Source of the DNA: Candidatus Obscuribacterales bacterium
GTDB lineage: Bacteria; Cyanobacteriota; Vampirovibrionia; Obscuribacterales; Obscuribacteraceae
Assembly (NCBI GenBank): GCA_019747875.1
Contig: JAIEQI010000089.1
Span: 1-64,000, forward strand
Length of the DNA: 64,000 bases
Reading direction: 5' to 3'
Part shown: piece after piece, positions 31,363 to 40,732 of the stretch
Numbering within the stretch: position 1 is the first letter of the stretch
Layout: each line of letters begins with the position of its first letter
Program-made: the position numbers and the translations under genes
The notes under the pieces: model-generated
What the model saw: only the letters and a program-made list of their open reading frames with translations
Told to the model about the DNA's origin: nothing
Database searches by the model: none

Positions 31363-33702
31363 ATGAAAAAGTCACTAATAATTTCTGAAGCAGACAACAT
31401 CGCAGCACTCATGGAGAACGATCGCGTTGTCGAATTTTTCGTCAACCGCGGCGAACTCCTCCTGGGTGATATTTACGTAGCGATTGTCGAAAACATACTT
31501 CCCGGCATCGATGCCGCTTTCGTCAATCTCGGCAAAGACAAGATGGGTTTCCTTCACGCCAATGATATTCCCGGTGAAGGAGCTTTGAGAGAACGTCTTG
31601 TTCCGAAGCAAAAATTGCTGGTTCAAATTACAAAAGAACCAACGGGTCATAAAGGTCCACGGGTGTCCACCGCAATCAGCCTTCCAGGACGTTTCCTGGT
31701 TCTCGTTCCTGAAGAGCGCGGAATTTCTATTTCTCGTCGCATTAGCGAATCGAAAGAACGGGCACGATTGAAATCGGTAGTCACATTGATGAAACCGCCA
31801 GGTGTAGGCGTCATTATCAGAACGGAAGCAAAAGGACAAAACGAAGCTTCACTCTTCGAAGATTTCGAGCAGCTTTGGGATCGTTGGCAAACAATCGTCT
31901 CTGAGGGCGAAGCATCAATCGGACCGAAACTCGTTTATCGTGACCAGGATCTTCTGTATCGTGTCATTCGTGATGCTTACAGCACAGACGTAACTGAAAT
32001 TATCTGCGACACCCAAGATGGTCAACGTCGGGCCTCAGACTTTATGTCCGGCTGGGCCGGACGCACGACCAAAGTTCTGCAACATTCCGGCGATGAGCCT
32101 CTGCTCATTTCCAAGGGAATCGACAAAGACATAGAAACAGTGCTATCTGATCGCGCCGACCTACCTTCTGGAGGTCACCTGAACATTCAACCGACAGAAG
32201 CGCTTACTGTTATCGACGTTAACTCGGGTCGATTTACAAGTTCAAGAACACAAGCCGAAACAGTCAGAAAAACAAACATTGAAGCAGCCCAAGAAATTCC
32301 GCGCCAATTGCGCCTGCGCAACATCGGCGGCATGGTAATAGTCGACTTTATCGATATGGAAAGCCGTCGCGATCAACAGCAGGTTCTTGAAGTGTTCAAC
32401 CGAGCATTAGAAGATGACCGAGCCAAACCACAAGTTGGTCAGATGTCAGACCTCGGTCTTGTCGAACTAACAAGACGAAGACAGGGACAGAGCTTGCGAG
32501 AACTCTTTGCAGAGACCTGCCCGCATTGCTCAGGAACCGGTGCCATGCCGACTTTAACCCTGGGTAGCGGCGAGAACAAGCGAGTCATCTCATTACCGAA
32601 CAGAGACGAAGATGCCCTCAAAGGCAAAGGCAATATGAAGGGGCGCGGTCAAGCCAACAAGGGGCAACTACGCGCAGTTTCCGCAACTGGTCAGCGATTA
32701 CAGCCAACAGTTCAAGATTTTGAGCCGGCAAGCGAAGAAGGTGTTGAGGAAGAAATCGCAGAAGTTCCGGAAGAGATTCTGGAGCAAATGCCAGATGAGT
32801 TGCTCGAATCACCGAACCCTATATCAGATCGCGGAGCCAGAAAAGGCTACCCATTGGCAGATGAAGATGAAGGCGAGGAAGAGGAGAATGCTTCCTCCAG
32901 CCAGCCGACAGCAAGCTATAACAATCGCACTGCTACGAGTCCTCAAAGGGCCTCATCTTATCCAAGTTTGAAAACGCAAACGAACTTCGACGAAGATGAA
33001 GATGAAGGAGATGATGACGAGGAAGAAGACGAATTCAGCGCTGAAACAACTACATCGATTTCCATTTCAGATCTCGAAGACGAAGAGGACGAAGACGATG
33101 AAGATGCTGATGAAATAGCCTTTGCAGAACCAGCAGTCGAAGTGCAGGTGGAGGAGCCCACCGTAACAGTTGAAGCAACACCGCTTCCCGAAAGCGATTT
33201 TGAAACAGAGGTTGATCCCATTACCGGTATCTATCGCCTAAAGCCAAAAGACAAAACAGAGTTTTCGACGGAAGCAAGCGAAGAGCAACATTACGAAGGA
33301 ACGCAGATCCATGCGGATGAATATTCATCCGAAACAACTGAAGTTCTAAATACTCCAATCACAGCGGCACATGGCGATCTCGATAACGCTGATGATGCAG
33401 CTACTCAGCTTGAGTTGCCTTTCGATCAATATGCTGAAACAACTCCGGAGCAATTTATGGAAAGTCAGCAGATCGAAACGTACAACGAAGAGACGAATCA
33501 TCAACATGAGACTTACTCCCATGAGCACAGCCATACTCATGGAGATCATGAGCACAGCCATGAACACTCACATGAACATGGACATACACATGATCATGAA
33601 CACGCTCACGATCACTCTCATGGATCCGGCGATTCTAATTCAGAGGAAAGCAACGAGCCAACTCGCGTTGAACACAGCTTTAATCGTCCAGACAACGAAT
33701 AA
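31363..33702 (+). CDS. RNase E/G-family ribonuclease with acidic and His-rich C-terminal tail
   Basis: Endoribonuclease for RNA processing and decay, 779 aa. The N-terminal half holds the S1 domain (about 38-115) and the catalytic core, with Asp285 and Asn287 in VIDVNSGRF and Asp328 in DFIDM. The zinc-link motif CPHCSGTG lies at 386-393. The last 370 residues are not catalytic: a very acidic stretch (about 500-600, runs of Glu/Asp) and then about 50 residues of HEHSHTHGDHEHSHEH-type repeats (about 711-760). In other species the tail is a disordered scaffold for partners; the His tract should bind metal ions. AAGGAG lies 16 nt upstream of ATG 31363, further than usual, but the N-terminus MKKSLIISE fits the family. 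Confidence 0.92.
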   Translation: MKKSLIISEADNIAALMENDRVVEFFVNRGELLLGDIYVAIVENILPGIDAAFVNLGKDKMGFLHANDIPGEGALRERLVPKQKLLVQITKEPTGHKGPRVSTAISLPGRFLVLVPEERGISISRRISESKERARLKSVVTLMKPPGVGVIIRTEAKGQNEASLFEDFEQLWDRWQTIVSEGEASIGPKLVYRDQDLLYRVIRDAYSTDVTEIICDTQDGQRRASDFMSGWAGRTTKVLQHSGDEPLLISKGIDKDIETVLSDRADLPSGGHLNIQPTEALTVIDVNSGRFTSSRTQAETVRKTNIEAAQEIPRQLRLRNIGGMVIVDFIDMESRRDQQQVLEVFNRALEDDRAKPQVGQMSDLGLVELTRRRQGQSLRELFAETCPHCSGTGAMPTLTLGSGENKRVISLPNRDEDALKGKGNMKGRGQANKGQLRAVSATGQRLQPTVQDFEPASEEGVEEEIAEVPEEILEQMPDELLESPNPISDRGARKGYPLADEDEGEEEENASSSQPTASYNNRTATSPQRASSYPSLKTQTNFDEDEDEGDDDEEEDEFSAETTTSISISDLEDEEDEDDEDADEIAFAEPAVEVQVEEPTVTVEATPLPESDFETEVDPITGIYRLKPKDKTEFSTEASEEQHYEGTQIHADEYSSETTEVLNTPITAAHGDLDNADDAATQLELPFDQYAETTPEQFMESQQIETYNEETNHQHETYSHEHSHTHGDHEHSHEHSHEHGHTHDHEHAHDHSHGSGDSNSEESNEPTRVEHSFNRPDNE

Positions 33703-33801
33703 GCAACCCAAGCGCAGCTAAGAAGAGAAGGCATCCTAATCGATCTTGCTTGCGTTCAATTTCGAGCAGGTAGTAAAGGGTAGTAAGGCGGATATTTCTG
33801 C

Positions 33802-33830
33802 TTGACACACATACGCACGTATGGTATATT
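33802..33830 (+). promoter_or_regulatory. Strong sigma-70-type promoter with extended -10
   Basis: TTGACA (33802-33807), a 17-bp spacer and TATATT (33825-33830), with TGG just upstream of the -10 box as an extended element. This is the best promoter seen in the window. No protein gene with a good start follows closely on this strand. Transcription would start at about 33837. Confidence 0.75.
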
Positions 33831-33971
33831 ATTTATATTGAATTGGTCGGTTGTACGGCTCAAATAATCGTGGCGTTGCCTGATTATCGCCAGAGTGTAC
33901 ACCGAGCGGAGTGTGCGGGCCCGCCGCTCCGCCCGGAGGTGTGCTCACTGTCGATACATGAGGCAACTTAG

Positions 33972-34103
33972 ATGAGCTGGATTTCGTCAAGATCTGCAGC
34001 AGCTGGCAAGCATGCCGCTTGCTGGTCCGCGCTTCACACCGGCAGCGCCGCCGCTAAATTAGTGAGAGGATCTGCAGCAGTTTGCAAGCATGCCGCTTGC
34101 TGA
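33972..34103 (+). CDS. Possible 43-residue small protein (uncertain)
   Basis: An ATG at 33972 with GAGG 8 nt upstream opens a 43-codon frame within the promoter-driven region. The peptide is rich in Ser, Ala, His, Lys and Cys, and repeats SAA-x2-KHAAC twice because the two 47-bp DNA repeats sit in the same frame (78 bp apart). It could be a real small protein, but the repeats are palindromic and may simply be intergenic elements that happen to stay open. No family is recognised. Confidence 0.2.
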   Translation: MSWISSRSAAAGKHAACWSALHTGSAAAKLVRGSAAVCKHAAC

Positions 34104-34115
34104 TCCGCGCGTCAC
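33991..34115. repeat. Two 47-bp palindromic repeats
   Basis: Copies at 33991-34037 and 34069-34115 both begin GATCTGCAGCAG, share the centre GCAAGCATGCCGCTTGC and end in CCGCGC-TCAC, with about six differences. Each can fold through GCAAGC/GCTTGC. Paired palindromic units of this size look like a REP-type intergenic element. Confidence 0.75.
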
Positions 34116-34132
34116 CAGGCAGAGCAGTGCTT

Positions 34133-35140
34133 TTACTTTGGCATATACATGCTGAGGCTCAGGCCGAGACGGACAGGCGGAGCATAGCGTTCCGGCGGAA
34201 GTACGGATGCATCAACACTTGCTTGCGGATTTTGTTGGAGTAGGTTGCGAACCGCATTTATATCTTTGACAAATTGTTGATCTTCGACAAAAAATGCGCC
34301 AACAAAATTACCGGTATGAATGAACGTAAAAATGCAGCCCGCGACAGCGATGCAAGCAGTTTGTTTGTTGCCTGTGAACCAATTGAAGATGTAGTCGAAA
34401 TAATCGGGAGCATTCCAATCATCGGATCTTTGAATAGGTTCCCCTAAAAACAAAGCCGCGATCGACAGCGCAAGCTCATCAGGCAACCAATATCTGAGCA
34501 TGCGTGTACCAGGGGTATGGCAATCAGCAAGGGTCATCTGCAAGGAGTTTTCGATCGATAACGGATCTTTTTGTCGCTCGCTGCTATAAAGGCACCCTAC
34601 AGCGCGCCCTTTGTACAAAACAACTACGCCTCTAGATTTCTTGTCATTGCAAGTGGTTTTGATACACCCAGTGCGCATACCACCTTCCATATCTGTGACC
34701 AGCCAGAGTAAATCTTCGACTTGCTCAATCCGCGTTTCGAATGGCTCACTAAGTGGTGGCAAAATAAGATCGGTGGCGCGCCTGCTATGCTTCACCGGCT
34801 GTGGTGGCGGCACAAATTGTTGCTGCAACTGTTGTGCCGATGGAACCACGCTACCGTCAAGTCCTTGAGCAGCAATTTCCTGCCAATTCGTTTTTGATTG
34901 TGAAAGGTCTGCCTTTCGATCTTTGCTTGCAGACGCCAATGGAGAGAATTCAAGCTGTCGCCCTACAACTCTTGATATCCGCACAAGAACATCCGTTCCG
35001 AGTTTCATCTGATCATCAGTACTCAAAAATCCTTTGTAGTTATCTTTCACAATAACTACCTCGTACCCTTTGGGCACAGGTTTGATTATTTTGACAGTGA
35101 CTGTCTGTCCGGCTTTGTAATTATGGTTCCAAGGAGACAT
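34133..35140 (-). CDS. Hypothetical protein with N-terminal S1-like domain (paralogue 2)
   Basis: A 335-aa soluble protein. The first 70 residues (YKAGQTVTVKIIKPVPKGYE, KDNYKGFLSTDD, LGTDVLVRISRVVGRQLEF) look like an OB-fold of S1 type, as in RNA-binding proteins. A short Gln/Pro linker leads to a C-terminal domain (about 115-335) of unknown family, with LLWLVTDMEGGMRTGCIK, VVLYKGRAVGCLY and a conserved end LGLSLSMYMPK. It starts 8 nt after the stop of the similar upstream gene, without its own clear ribosome-binding site, so it is probably translated by coupling. Function unknown; RNA binding is an inference from the OB-like part alone. Confidence 0.7.
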   Translation of the reverse strand: MSPWNHNYKAGQTVTVKIIKPVPKGYEVVIVKDNYKGFLSTDDQMKLGTDVLVRISRVVGRQLEFSPLASASKDRKADLSQSKTNWQEIAAQGLDGSVVPSAQQLQQQFVPPPQPVKHSRRATDLILPPLSEPFETRIEQVEDLLWLVTDMEGGMRTGCIKTTCNDKKSRGVVVLYKGRAVGCLYSSERQKDPLSIENSLQMTLADCHTPGTRMLRYWLPDELALSIAALFLGEPIQRSDDWNAPDYFDYIFNWFTGNKQTACIAVAGCIFTFIHTGNFVGAFFVEDQQFVKDINAVRNLLQQNPQASVDASVLPPERYAPPVRLGLSLSMYMPK

Positions 35141-35148
35141 TGCTACAT

Positions 35149-36351
35149 CTACGTTTTCGGCATGTTCATGCTGAGACTAAAACCAAGCCGAACAGATGCT
35201 GATGTAAGTTCGGGCGGCAGAATCGAAGCTTCTACCCTTGCCGACTTATCCTGCGCAATCATGTTGTACACGAAATTGATGTCTCTGGAAAATTCCTGAG
35301 ACTCTACATAAAACGCTCCGACAAAAGCTCCGCGATGAATGAAAGCCAGCAGTGTTCCAGACGCTTCATACACAGAATAGGCAAGACATGCGGTTTGCTG
35401 TTTTTGCGCAAACCAGTTCATGATGTAATCCATGTAGGATCGCGCATCAAGATCGTCAGTTCTTTCTACAGGATAGCCCAAGAAAAGAGCTGACATAGCC
35501 AGCGTGACTTCCTCAGGTAATCCGTACATCACTAATTGGGTGTTCGGCGTCTGGCAGTCCGATAACATCATTTGCAGTGAGCTTTCGGTAGGCAATGGAT
35601 CTGTCATGCCTTTGTTGCCATAGATGCAACCTACTGCTCTTCCGCGATAAAGCAGAACTGCTGATCGCGATTTGCGTCCTTCGCAAAATGCTTTTACACA
35701 TCCGGTTCTCATTCCACCTTCGAGATCTGTTATCAGCCACAGAAGATCATCGCTTTGACCAATGTTCATCTTGTTGGGCTGCTGGTTCTTATCCAGAGGC
35801 GGCAAAATCAGGTCGATGGCTCTCCGCAAGCGGAAGTTGAAAGGCTTGTTTTCGGCATAGACTTTGAATGCTAAGTCCGGCTCACTGAGCTGTCCTTGAG
35901 CTTGATACGCTCCTGATTGAGCGCCGTAAGCGCCTGACTGAGCTCCAGCTTGTCCTTGTTGCGCTCCTGGAGCGGCATTGTATTGCCCAGATTGCCCACC
36001 ATAACCAGGTCCGTAGGCGCCGGACTGGATAGGATCATAAGAGTGAGCCCCGCTTGCAGCCAGCTGCTGCCAATCAGGTGTTTGCTGTTTCGTCTGAGGC
36101 TTGGAGGCTGCAGCGTTTTGATTACCTCCCAATGTGCGAGAGGAAAGCAAGATGCGGTTGTTATGGACACATACATACTGGGCCAGAACTTCCTCACCAA
36201 TCTTGAGCTTGGCTTCAGTCGGCAAAAAACCTGGCAAATTATCCTTGGGGATTAGCACCGCATAGCCGCCAGGTTCAGCCTGAACGACTTTACAGGCAAC
36301 AGTCTGCCCAGCTTTGTAGCCCGTAACTTGCCAAGGATTAACCCGTTTCAT
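35149..36351 (-). CDS. Hypothetical protein with N-terminal S1-like domain (paralogue 1)
   Basis: A 400-aa protein built like its downstream neighbour: an S1-like OB segment (YKAGQTVACKVVQAEPGGYA, KDNLPGFLPTEAKLKIGEEVL), then a longer linker rich in Gly, Gln and Ala (SGAYGAQSGAYQAQ-type repeats, about residues 100-155), then the shared C-terminal domain (LLWLITDLEGGMRTGCVK, VLLYRGRAVGCIY, SLSMNMPK). The two form a tandem duplication. The start is ATG 36351, with AGG 5 nt upstream. The strict sharing of the GGMRTGC segment suggests a binding or catalytic site. No known domain name can be given. Confidence 0.75.
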   Translation of the reverse strand: MKRVNPWQVTGYKAGQTVACKVVQAEPGGYAVLIPKDNLPGFLPTEAKLKIGEEVLAQYVCVHNNRILLSSRTLGGNQNAAASKPQTKQQTPDWQQLAASGAHSYDPIQSGAYGPGYGGQSGQYNAAPGAQQGQAGAQSGAYGAQSGAYQAQGQLSEPDLAFKVYAENKPFNFRLRRAIDLILPPLDKNQQPNKMNIGQSDDLLWLITDLEGGMRTGCVKAFCEGRKSRSAVLLYRGRAVGCIYGNKGMTDPLPTESSLQMMLSDCQTPNTQLVMYGLPEEVTLAMSALFLGYPVERTDDLDARSYMDYIMNWFAQKQQTACLAYSVYEASGTLLAFIHRGAFVGAFYVESQEFSRDINFVYNMIAQDKSARVEASILPPELTSASVRLGFSLSMNMPKT

Positions 36352-36456
36352 TTTGCCTGAAAGCGCCCGTCCAGAAGAGAAAACCCTCTATTAAATACCT
36401 CGACTAACCCTAACTCGAAACGTCGAGAAACAACAATGTTGCCGGTATTTCTACCA

Positions 36457-36756
36457 TCATACATGAAAAATCTTCTTCAAAAAGCCCTTAATGCCTCTTG
36501 AATCCTTGCTTTTATGCTTTTTAGAGTCACTGCGATCGTTTCGCTCGATGTTAACCGAAACGACATCACTTTCAGTTGTACAACTGCCTTTGTTGCTGGC
36601 TGCTTTTGCGGCACTATGACAGCTAATGCATGCACCTGTGCAAGATGCGTCGATTTCAAGGAATGTGCCACAGCGAGAGCAACTCACCTGAGTTTGAGAA
36701 GGCGAAGCCGTCAAAGGGCAGGAACATTGCGGGCAAATTAGTTTGTCGAAAGCCAT
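36457..36756 (-). CDS. Small zinc-ribbon protein
   Basis: A 99-aa cytosolic protein with an N-terminal zinc ribbon (Cys8, Cys11, Cys26, Cys29: CPQC...CSRC). A second Cys patch follows (CTGACISCHS), then a Lys/Ser-rich tail ending in GIKGFLKKIFHV, which may be an amphipathic helix. It is the third gene of the fur-feoA unit and begins one base after the feoA-like stop (TAATATG). CISCH fits the heme-binding pattern CXXCH, but without a signal peptide cytochrome function is unlikely. A metal-handling or regulatory job tied to Fur is plausible. Confidence 0.7.
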   Translation of the reverse strand: MAFDKLICPQCSCPLTASPSQTQVSCSRCGTFLEIDASCTGACISCHSAAKAASNKGSCTTESDVVSVNIERNDRSDSKKHKSKDSRGIKGFLKKIFHV

Positions 36757-36757
36757 A

Positions 36758-36985
36758 TTATTCGTTGCCCTTGATTCTCACTTCAATATTTTTAGCGATT
36801 TCTCGGCCGATGGCAATCTCCATCTGATTTCTTGCCACAATCACCGGTCCACCTCGAATGTTTTTCTGAACTTCGATCTCTGCACCACAATCAATACCGA
36901 ATCTAAGTGCTTGCAGACTGATCTCATCGTCACCAGTTTCGACCACGATCAGCACTGCTCCGTCTTTTGCATCAGCCAGTGTCAT
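36758..36985 (-). CDS. feoA: FeoA-domain protein
   Basis: A 75-aa SH3-like FeoA domain. The pattern MTLADAKDGAVLIVV, LRFGIDCGAEIEVQKNIRGGPVIVA and AIGREIAKNIEV is typical. FeoA assists the ferrous iron transporter FeoB, but free-standing FeoA domains are also found near iron regulators; no feoB is seen in this window. The start is ATG 36985, which overlaps the fur stop as ATGA. The longer frame from 37036 would overlap fur by 55 nt and is less likely. Co-translation with fur strongly supports a joint role in iron (or other metal) balance. Confidence 0.82.
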   Translation of the reverse strand: MTLADAKDGAVLIVVETGDDEISLQALRFGIDCGAEIEVQKNIRGGPVIVARNQMEIAIGREIAKNIEVRIKGNE

Positions 36986-37491
36986 CGGTTTGTTGGTCGC
37001 CCGGTTTTTCGTTTTTGCTCGCGGCAATTTGGACACATGCCAAAGATTTTGAACTGTGCGTCAATCACATCAAAGTTATATCGTGAGCCGATTTTTTGCC
37101 CAGCCTCTTCCAGGAAATGATCTTCAAACTCAAGAGTCGTATTGCAGCCCAAGCAGATAATGTGTTGATGTGGCACATTGTCCTGTTTCAGCTCATAGTG
37201 CTTGTGACCCTCTGCAAAATCCAATTCGCGAAGCAAGCCGAGTTGCGAAAGTAACTTTAGCGTTCTATAGGTCGTCGCCAGACTGACATTCGAGCCCCGC
37301 TCTTTCAAAATACTGTAAAGCTCTTCAGCTGAAAGATGCGTGCCATGCTCTTGCTCACGGAAGATAGCCAGGATGGTCTCCCTTTGAGCCGTTATGCGAT
37401 GCCCTTTTTTCCGAAGGCTGTCGAAGACCGTCTCTGATTTCTCAGCACGGCGCTTTGTATCCTTCTCGTCGCTCTTACTTTTGCCCGGCAA
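36982..37491 (-). CDS. fur: Fur-family metal-responsive repressor
   Basis: A 169-aa transcription factor. The N-terminal winged helix (about 20-100) contains HRITAQRETILAIFRE and SLATTYRTLKLLSQLGLL, and the dimerisation domain carries HQHIICLGC and, near the end, CPNC, the structural zinc site. Metal ligands of the Fur type (HKHYE, HQHI) are in place, so Fur is likelier than Zur or PerR, though the choice is not certain from sequence. The gene heads a unit with feoA and a zinc ribbon. I see no clear Fur box in the 180 bp upstream. Confidence 0.93.
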   Translation of the reverse strand: MPGKSKSDEKDTKRRAEKSETVFDSLRKKGHRITAQRETILAIFREQEHGTHLSAEELYSILKERGSNVSLATTYRTLKLLSQLGLLRELDFAEGHKHYELKQDNVPHQHIICLGCNTTLEFEDHFLEEAGQKIGSRYNFDVIDAQFKIFGMCPNCREQKRKTGRPTNR

Positions 37492-37677
37492 AAAACGTCC
37501 TCAATCAAGCAACCATTTTAGCGGCTAATTCGTTAAATTTCAGAACCGGCAGCAGGTCCGGCTCCCAAAAATTGCTCTCATTCTCAATTTACCAGACCAG
37601 GCCGCTGACTGGAAGTTAGATGCAGAAGCAAAGGCAAAAGATGATAGAAACGAAAGGGCAGAATTATGATATTTGCA

Positions 37678-40593
37678 TTATCTGACGGCTGCCCTATCTT
37701 TCAGAACGTTTTGCAGGAAGTGTCCGGTGAATGAGGCTGGAACCGCAGCCACCTGCTCAGGCGTTCCAGTTGCAACAACCGTCCCGCCACCATCCCCGCC
37801 TTCAGGACCAAGATCGATTATCCAGTCGGCTTGTTTGATGACATCGAGATTATGCTCAATGATCACAACCGTGTTACCGGTGTCGACCAAGGTGTTGAGC
37901 ACACTCAGCAATTTATCCACGTCCGAGAAAGAAAGACCGGTTGTCGGCTCGTCCAGAATATAGAGAGTGCGGCCGGTTGAACGCTTGGATAGCTGCTCAG
38001 CAAGCTTGACTCGCTGAGCTTCACCGCCGGAGATCGTCGTGGCTGGCTGTCCGAGTTTTATGTAGTCGAGACCGACTTCCTTCAAGGTTTTCAACTTGGT
38101 TTCCGCTTTGGGGATGCTGTTGAAGAACTCGAGAGCTTCCTCAACTGTCATTTCCAAGACATCGGCAATGGACTTGCCTTTGAATTTAACTTCCAATGTT
38201 TCTCTGTTATATCTTGCGCCTTTGCACACGTCGCAGGTAACAAACACTGAAGGCAGGAAATTCATTTCGATTTCGTTCATACCTTCACCGCGGCAAGCTT
38301 CACAGCGTCCGCCTTTGACGTTGAACGAGAATCGTCCAGGCTGATAGCCACGTGCTTTAGCCTCGTTCGTCATCGAAAAGACTTCGCGGATAACGTCAAA
38401 TAGCCCTGTGTATGTCGCCGGGTTTGAGCGGGGAGTTCTTCCGATTGGTGATTGATCGATGTCGATCACCTTATCCAGTTCTTCCCAACCTTTGACCGAG
38501 CCGAGCCCACTTGGACTTGCAACGGTACCATGCAACGCATGTCTCATGAATGTGTACAGCAGGTCGTTGACCAAACTGCTCTTTCCGGATCCGCTGACTC
38601 CGGTGATGGCAACAAACTTGCCGAGCGGAATCTCAACATCGATGTGTTTGAGATTATTCAAATGAGCATCCTTCAAAACCAGTTTGGATTTATTTCCATT
38701 GCGACGTTTTGCCGGAACTGGAATCTTCTTGCGTCCAGACAAGTAAGCTCCAGTCAGAGAATCTGGCGCCGCACAAACGTCAGCCAAATCACCTTCAGCG
38801 ACCAATTTGCCACCATGAACACCGGCACCAGGACCAATATCAATGATCCAATCAGATGCAGCAATTGTATCTTCGTCGTGTTCCACTACAATCAGCGTGT
38901 TGCCGAGGTCCCGCAAGCGCTTTAGCGTGGCGATCAATCGATTGTTATCACGTTGGTGCAGTCCGATCGATGGTTCATCAAGTACATAAAGTACACCTGA
39001 CAGTCCGGATCCAATTTGCGTGGCGAGCCTGATGCGTTGGGCTTCGCCACCGGACAAAGTGGAGGCTCGGCGTTCAAGAGTCAAATACTGCAATCCTACA
39101 TCAACGAGGAAACGCAGACGCGCTTCAACCTCACGCAAGACTTGATGCGCGATTGTTCGCTCACGCTCGGTGAGTTGCTCCGGCAATCCCAATGCTGCTT
39201 TCAGAGAGGACATGATCGGCAAGCGGCAGAACTCGGCAATCGATAGTCCGCCGACTTTAACGGCCAGGGCTTCCGGTTTCAACCTTGCTCCGCGACAAGC
39301 AGCGCAAGGCATTTCCTTCATGTAGTTCTCGATTTCGGCTCGTGTCTTCTCCGACTGCGATTCCTCATGCCTGCGCTTGAGGTTGTTGATGACGCCCTCG
39401 AATGGCTTCTTGTACTCCCAAGTTTCGCGCCCATCATACGAGTCATGAACAAGTTTGATTTTGTCTTCACCTGTTCCGTACAACACGATATCGCGGTGGG
39501 CCTTCGAAAGCTTCTCAAATGGCGTATCCATGCTGAACTTGAAGTGTTTGGCGACAGAGCCGAGTATTTGCTCGTAATATGAATTGCTCGTCTTTGCCCA
39601 TGGATAAACTGCGCCCTCAGCCAAACTCTTTTTGGGATCGGGAATGATCAGACTTGGATCGATTTCAAATGTGCACCCAAGTCCGTGGCAGTCCTCGCAG
39701 GCTCCATAGGGGCTGTTAAAGCTGAATGTACGCGGAGCAATTTCTGCAAAACTCAAATTGCAAACTGCACAAGCAAATTTTTCAGAAAATAAAAGTTCGC
39801 GATCTTTCGATTTATCATCCGACATGACATGAACTAGTACATTCGACTTGCCCCAGTTCAGACCTAACGAAATGCTGTCTGCCAGCCGTGATTGAATACT
39901 TGCTTTGACGACGAGTCGGTCGATGACAAGTTCAATGCTGTGCTTTTTGTTTTTGTCCAACTTGATTTCATCTTCAAGAAGAAGAATCTCGCCATCAACA
40001 CGAACACGCGCAAATCCTTCCTTACGCAAATCCGTAAAGAGAGACTGATACTCGCCTTTTCGCCCAACGACAAGCGGAGCCATAACCTGAATTTTGCTAC
40101 CTTCAGGTAAGGAAAGAACCTGGTCGACGATTTGATCTATAGTTTGCGGATTGATTCGCTGGCTGCACTGAGGACAATGCGGGATACCGATACGAGCGTA
40201 AAGAAGTCTTAGATAGTCATAGATCTCCGTCACAGTGCCGACGGTAGAACGCGGATTATGGCTGGTCGATTTCTGGTCGATAGAAATTGCCGGACTCAAA
40301 CCTTCAATAGCATCGACGTCGGGCTTGTCCAACTGCCCGAGGAATTGACGCGCATATGCAGAGAGAGACTCTACGTAACGACGCTGTCCTTCAGCAAAGA
40401 TTGTGTCGAAAGCAAGCGAAGATTTTCCCGATCCACTTACTCCGGTGATCACCACTAACTGATTGCGAGGGATATTGACGCTCAGATTTTTGAGGTTATG
40501 TTGTCTAGCTCCGCGCACCACAATTGCGTCTTTGTTCCTTGCGATGCTTTTGTCCAGAGTCACGGAAATACCTGCGCTTTTTGTTGTTACCAT
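37678..40593 (-). CDS. uvrA: UvrABC excinuclease subunit A
   Basis: Damage-recognition ATPase of nucleotide excision repair, 971 aa, near the usual 940-960. It has two ABC modules with Walker [15 protein letters not shown] (about 53-66) and [15 protein letters not shown] (about 660). The ABC signatures are [16 protein letters not shown] and [15 protein letters not shown]. Zinc fingers are at [14 protein letters not shown] and [17 protein letters not shown]. The start ATG 40593 has AGGA 6 nt upstream. The upstream 139 bp show no clear LexA (GAAC-N4-GTTC) site, so SOS control is not evident. Confidence 0.98.
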   Translation of the reverse strand: MVTTKSAGISVTLDKSIARNKDAIVVRGARQHNLKNLSVNIPRNQLVVITGVSGSGKSSLAFDTIFAEGQRRYVESLSAYARQFLGQLDKPDVDAIEGLSPAISIDQKSTSHNPRSTVGTVTEIYDYLRLLYARIGIPHCPQCSQRINPQTIDQIVDQVLSLPEGSKIQVMAPLVVGRKGEYQSLFTDLRKEGFARVRVDGEILLLEDEIKLDKNKKHSIELVIDRLVVKASIQSRLADSISLGLNWGKSNVLVHVMSDDKSKDRELLFSEKFACAVCNLSFAEIAPRTFSFNSPYGACEDCHGLGCTFEIDPSLIIPDPKKSLAEGAVYPWAKTSNSYYEQILGSVAKHFKFSMDTPFEKLSKAHRDIVLYGTGEDKIKLVHDSYDGRETWEYKKPFEGVINNLKRRHEESQSEKTRAEIENYMKEMPCAACRGARLKPEALAVKVGGLSIAEFCRLPIMSSLKAALGLPEQLTERERTIAHQVLREVEARLRFLVDVGLQYLTLERRASTLSGGEAQRIRLATQIGSGLSGVLYVLDEPSIGLHQRDNNRLIATLKRLRDLGNTLIVVEHDEDTIAASDWIIDIGPGAGVHGGKLVAEGDLADVCAAPDSLTGAYLSGRKKIPVPAKRRNGNKSKLVLKDAHLNNLKHIDVEIPLGKFVAITGVSGSGKSSLVNDLLYTFMRHALHGTVASPSGLGSVKGWEELDKVIDIDQSPIGRTPRSNPATYTGLFDVIREVFSMTNEAKARGYQPGRFSFNVKGGRCEACRGEGMNEIEMNFLPSVFVTCDVCKGARYNRETLEVKFKGKSIADVLEMTVEEALEFFNSIPKAETKLKTLKEVGLDYIKLGQPATTISGGEAQRVKLAEQLSKRSTGRTLYILDEPTTGLSFSDVDKLLSVLNTLVDTGNTVVIIEHNLDVIKQADWIIDLGPEGGDGGGTVVATGTPEQVAAVPASFTGHFLQNVLKDRAAVR

Positions 40594-40732
40594 TGTGAAT
40601 CCTGAATGATCTGAAAGCTTTTGCGGTCGAATTAGTGAATCGGCCGACTTTGATATATACGTTGGACAATCCGTCAGCCGTTACGAACGCGCCTCGGGAC
40701 AAATTGCCACAATCAATTATACAAGTGTAATT

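Larger units (their letters stand above)
33837..34130 (+). ncRNA. Candidate structured non-coding RNA
   Basis: Downstream of the strong promoter the sequence folds readily. An outer stem CGGT-t-GTAC (33848-33856) pairs with GTAC-ACCG (33897-33904) and encloses ATAATC-gt-GGC-gtt-GCC-t-GATTAT (33864-33887). A GC-rich stem GAGCGG/CCGCTC (33904-33929) is next. The region then carries two 47-bp repeats with GCAAGC-atgcc-GCTTGC hairpins. I see no tmRNA, RNase P, SRP or 6S signature. The 3' end is not clear; TGCTTTTAC at 34128-34136 is a weak stop. A 43-codon open frame inside could instead be the product. Confidence 0.45.

Noticed and set aside
36620-36660. CXXCH heme-binding motif in the small zinc-ribbon protein
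   Set aside because: No signal peptide, so cytochrome c maturation is unlikely; the Cys pattern fits metal binding.
40594-40732. LexA/SOS box before uvrA
   Set aside because: Neither GAAC-N4-GTTC nor CTGT-N8-ACAG is present in the spacer.
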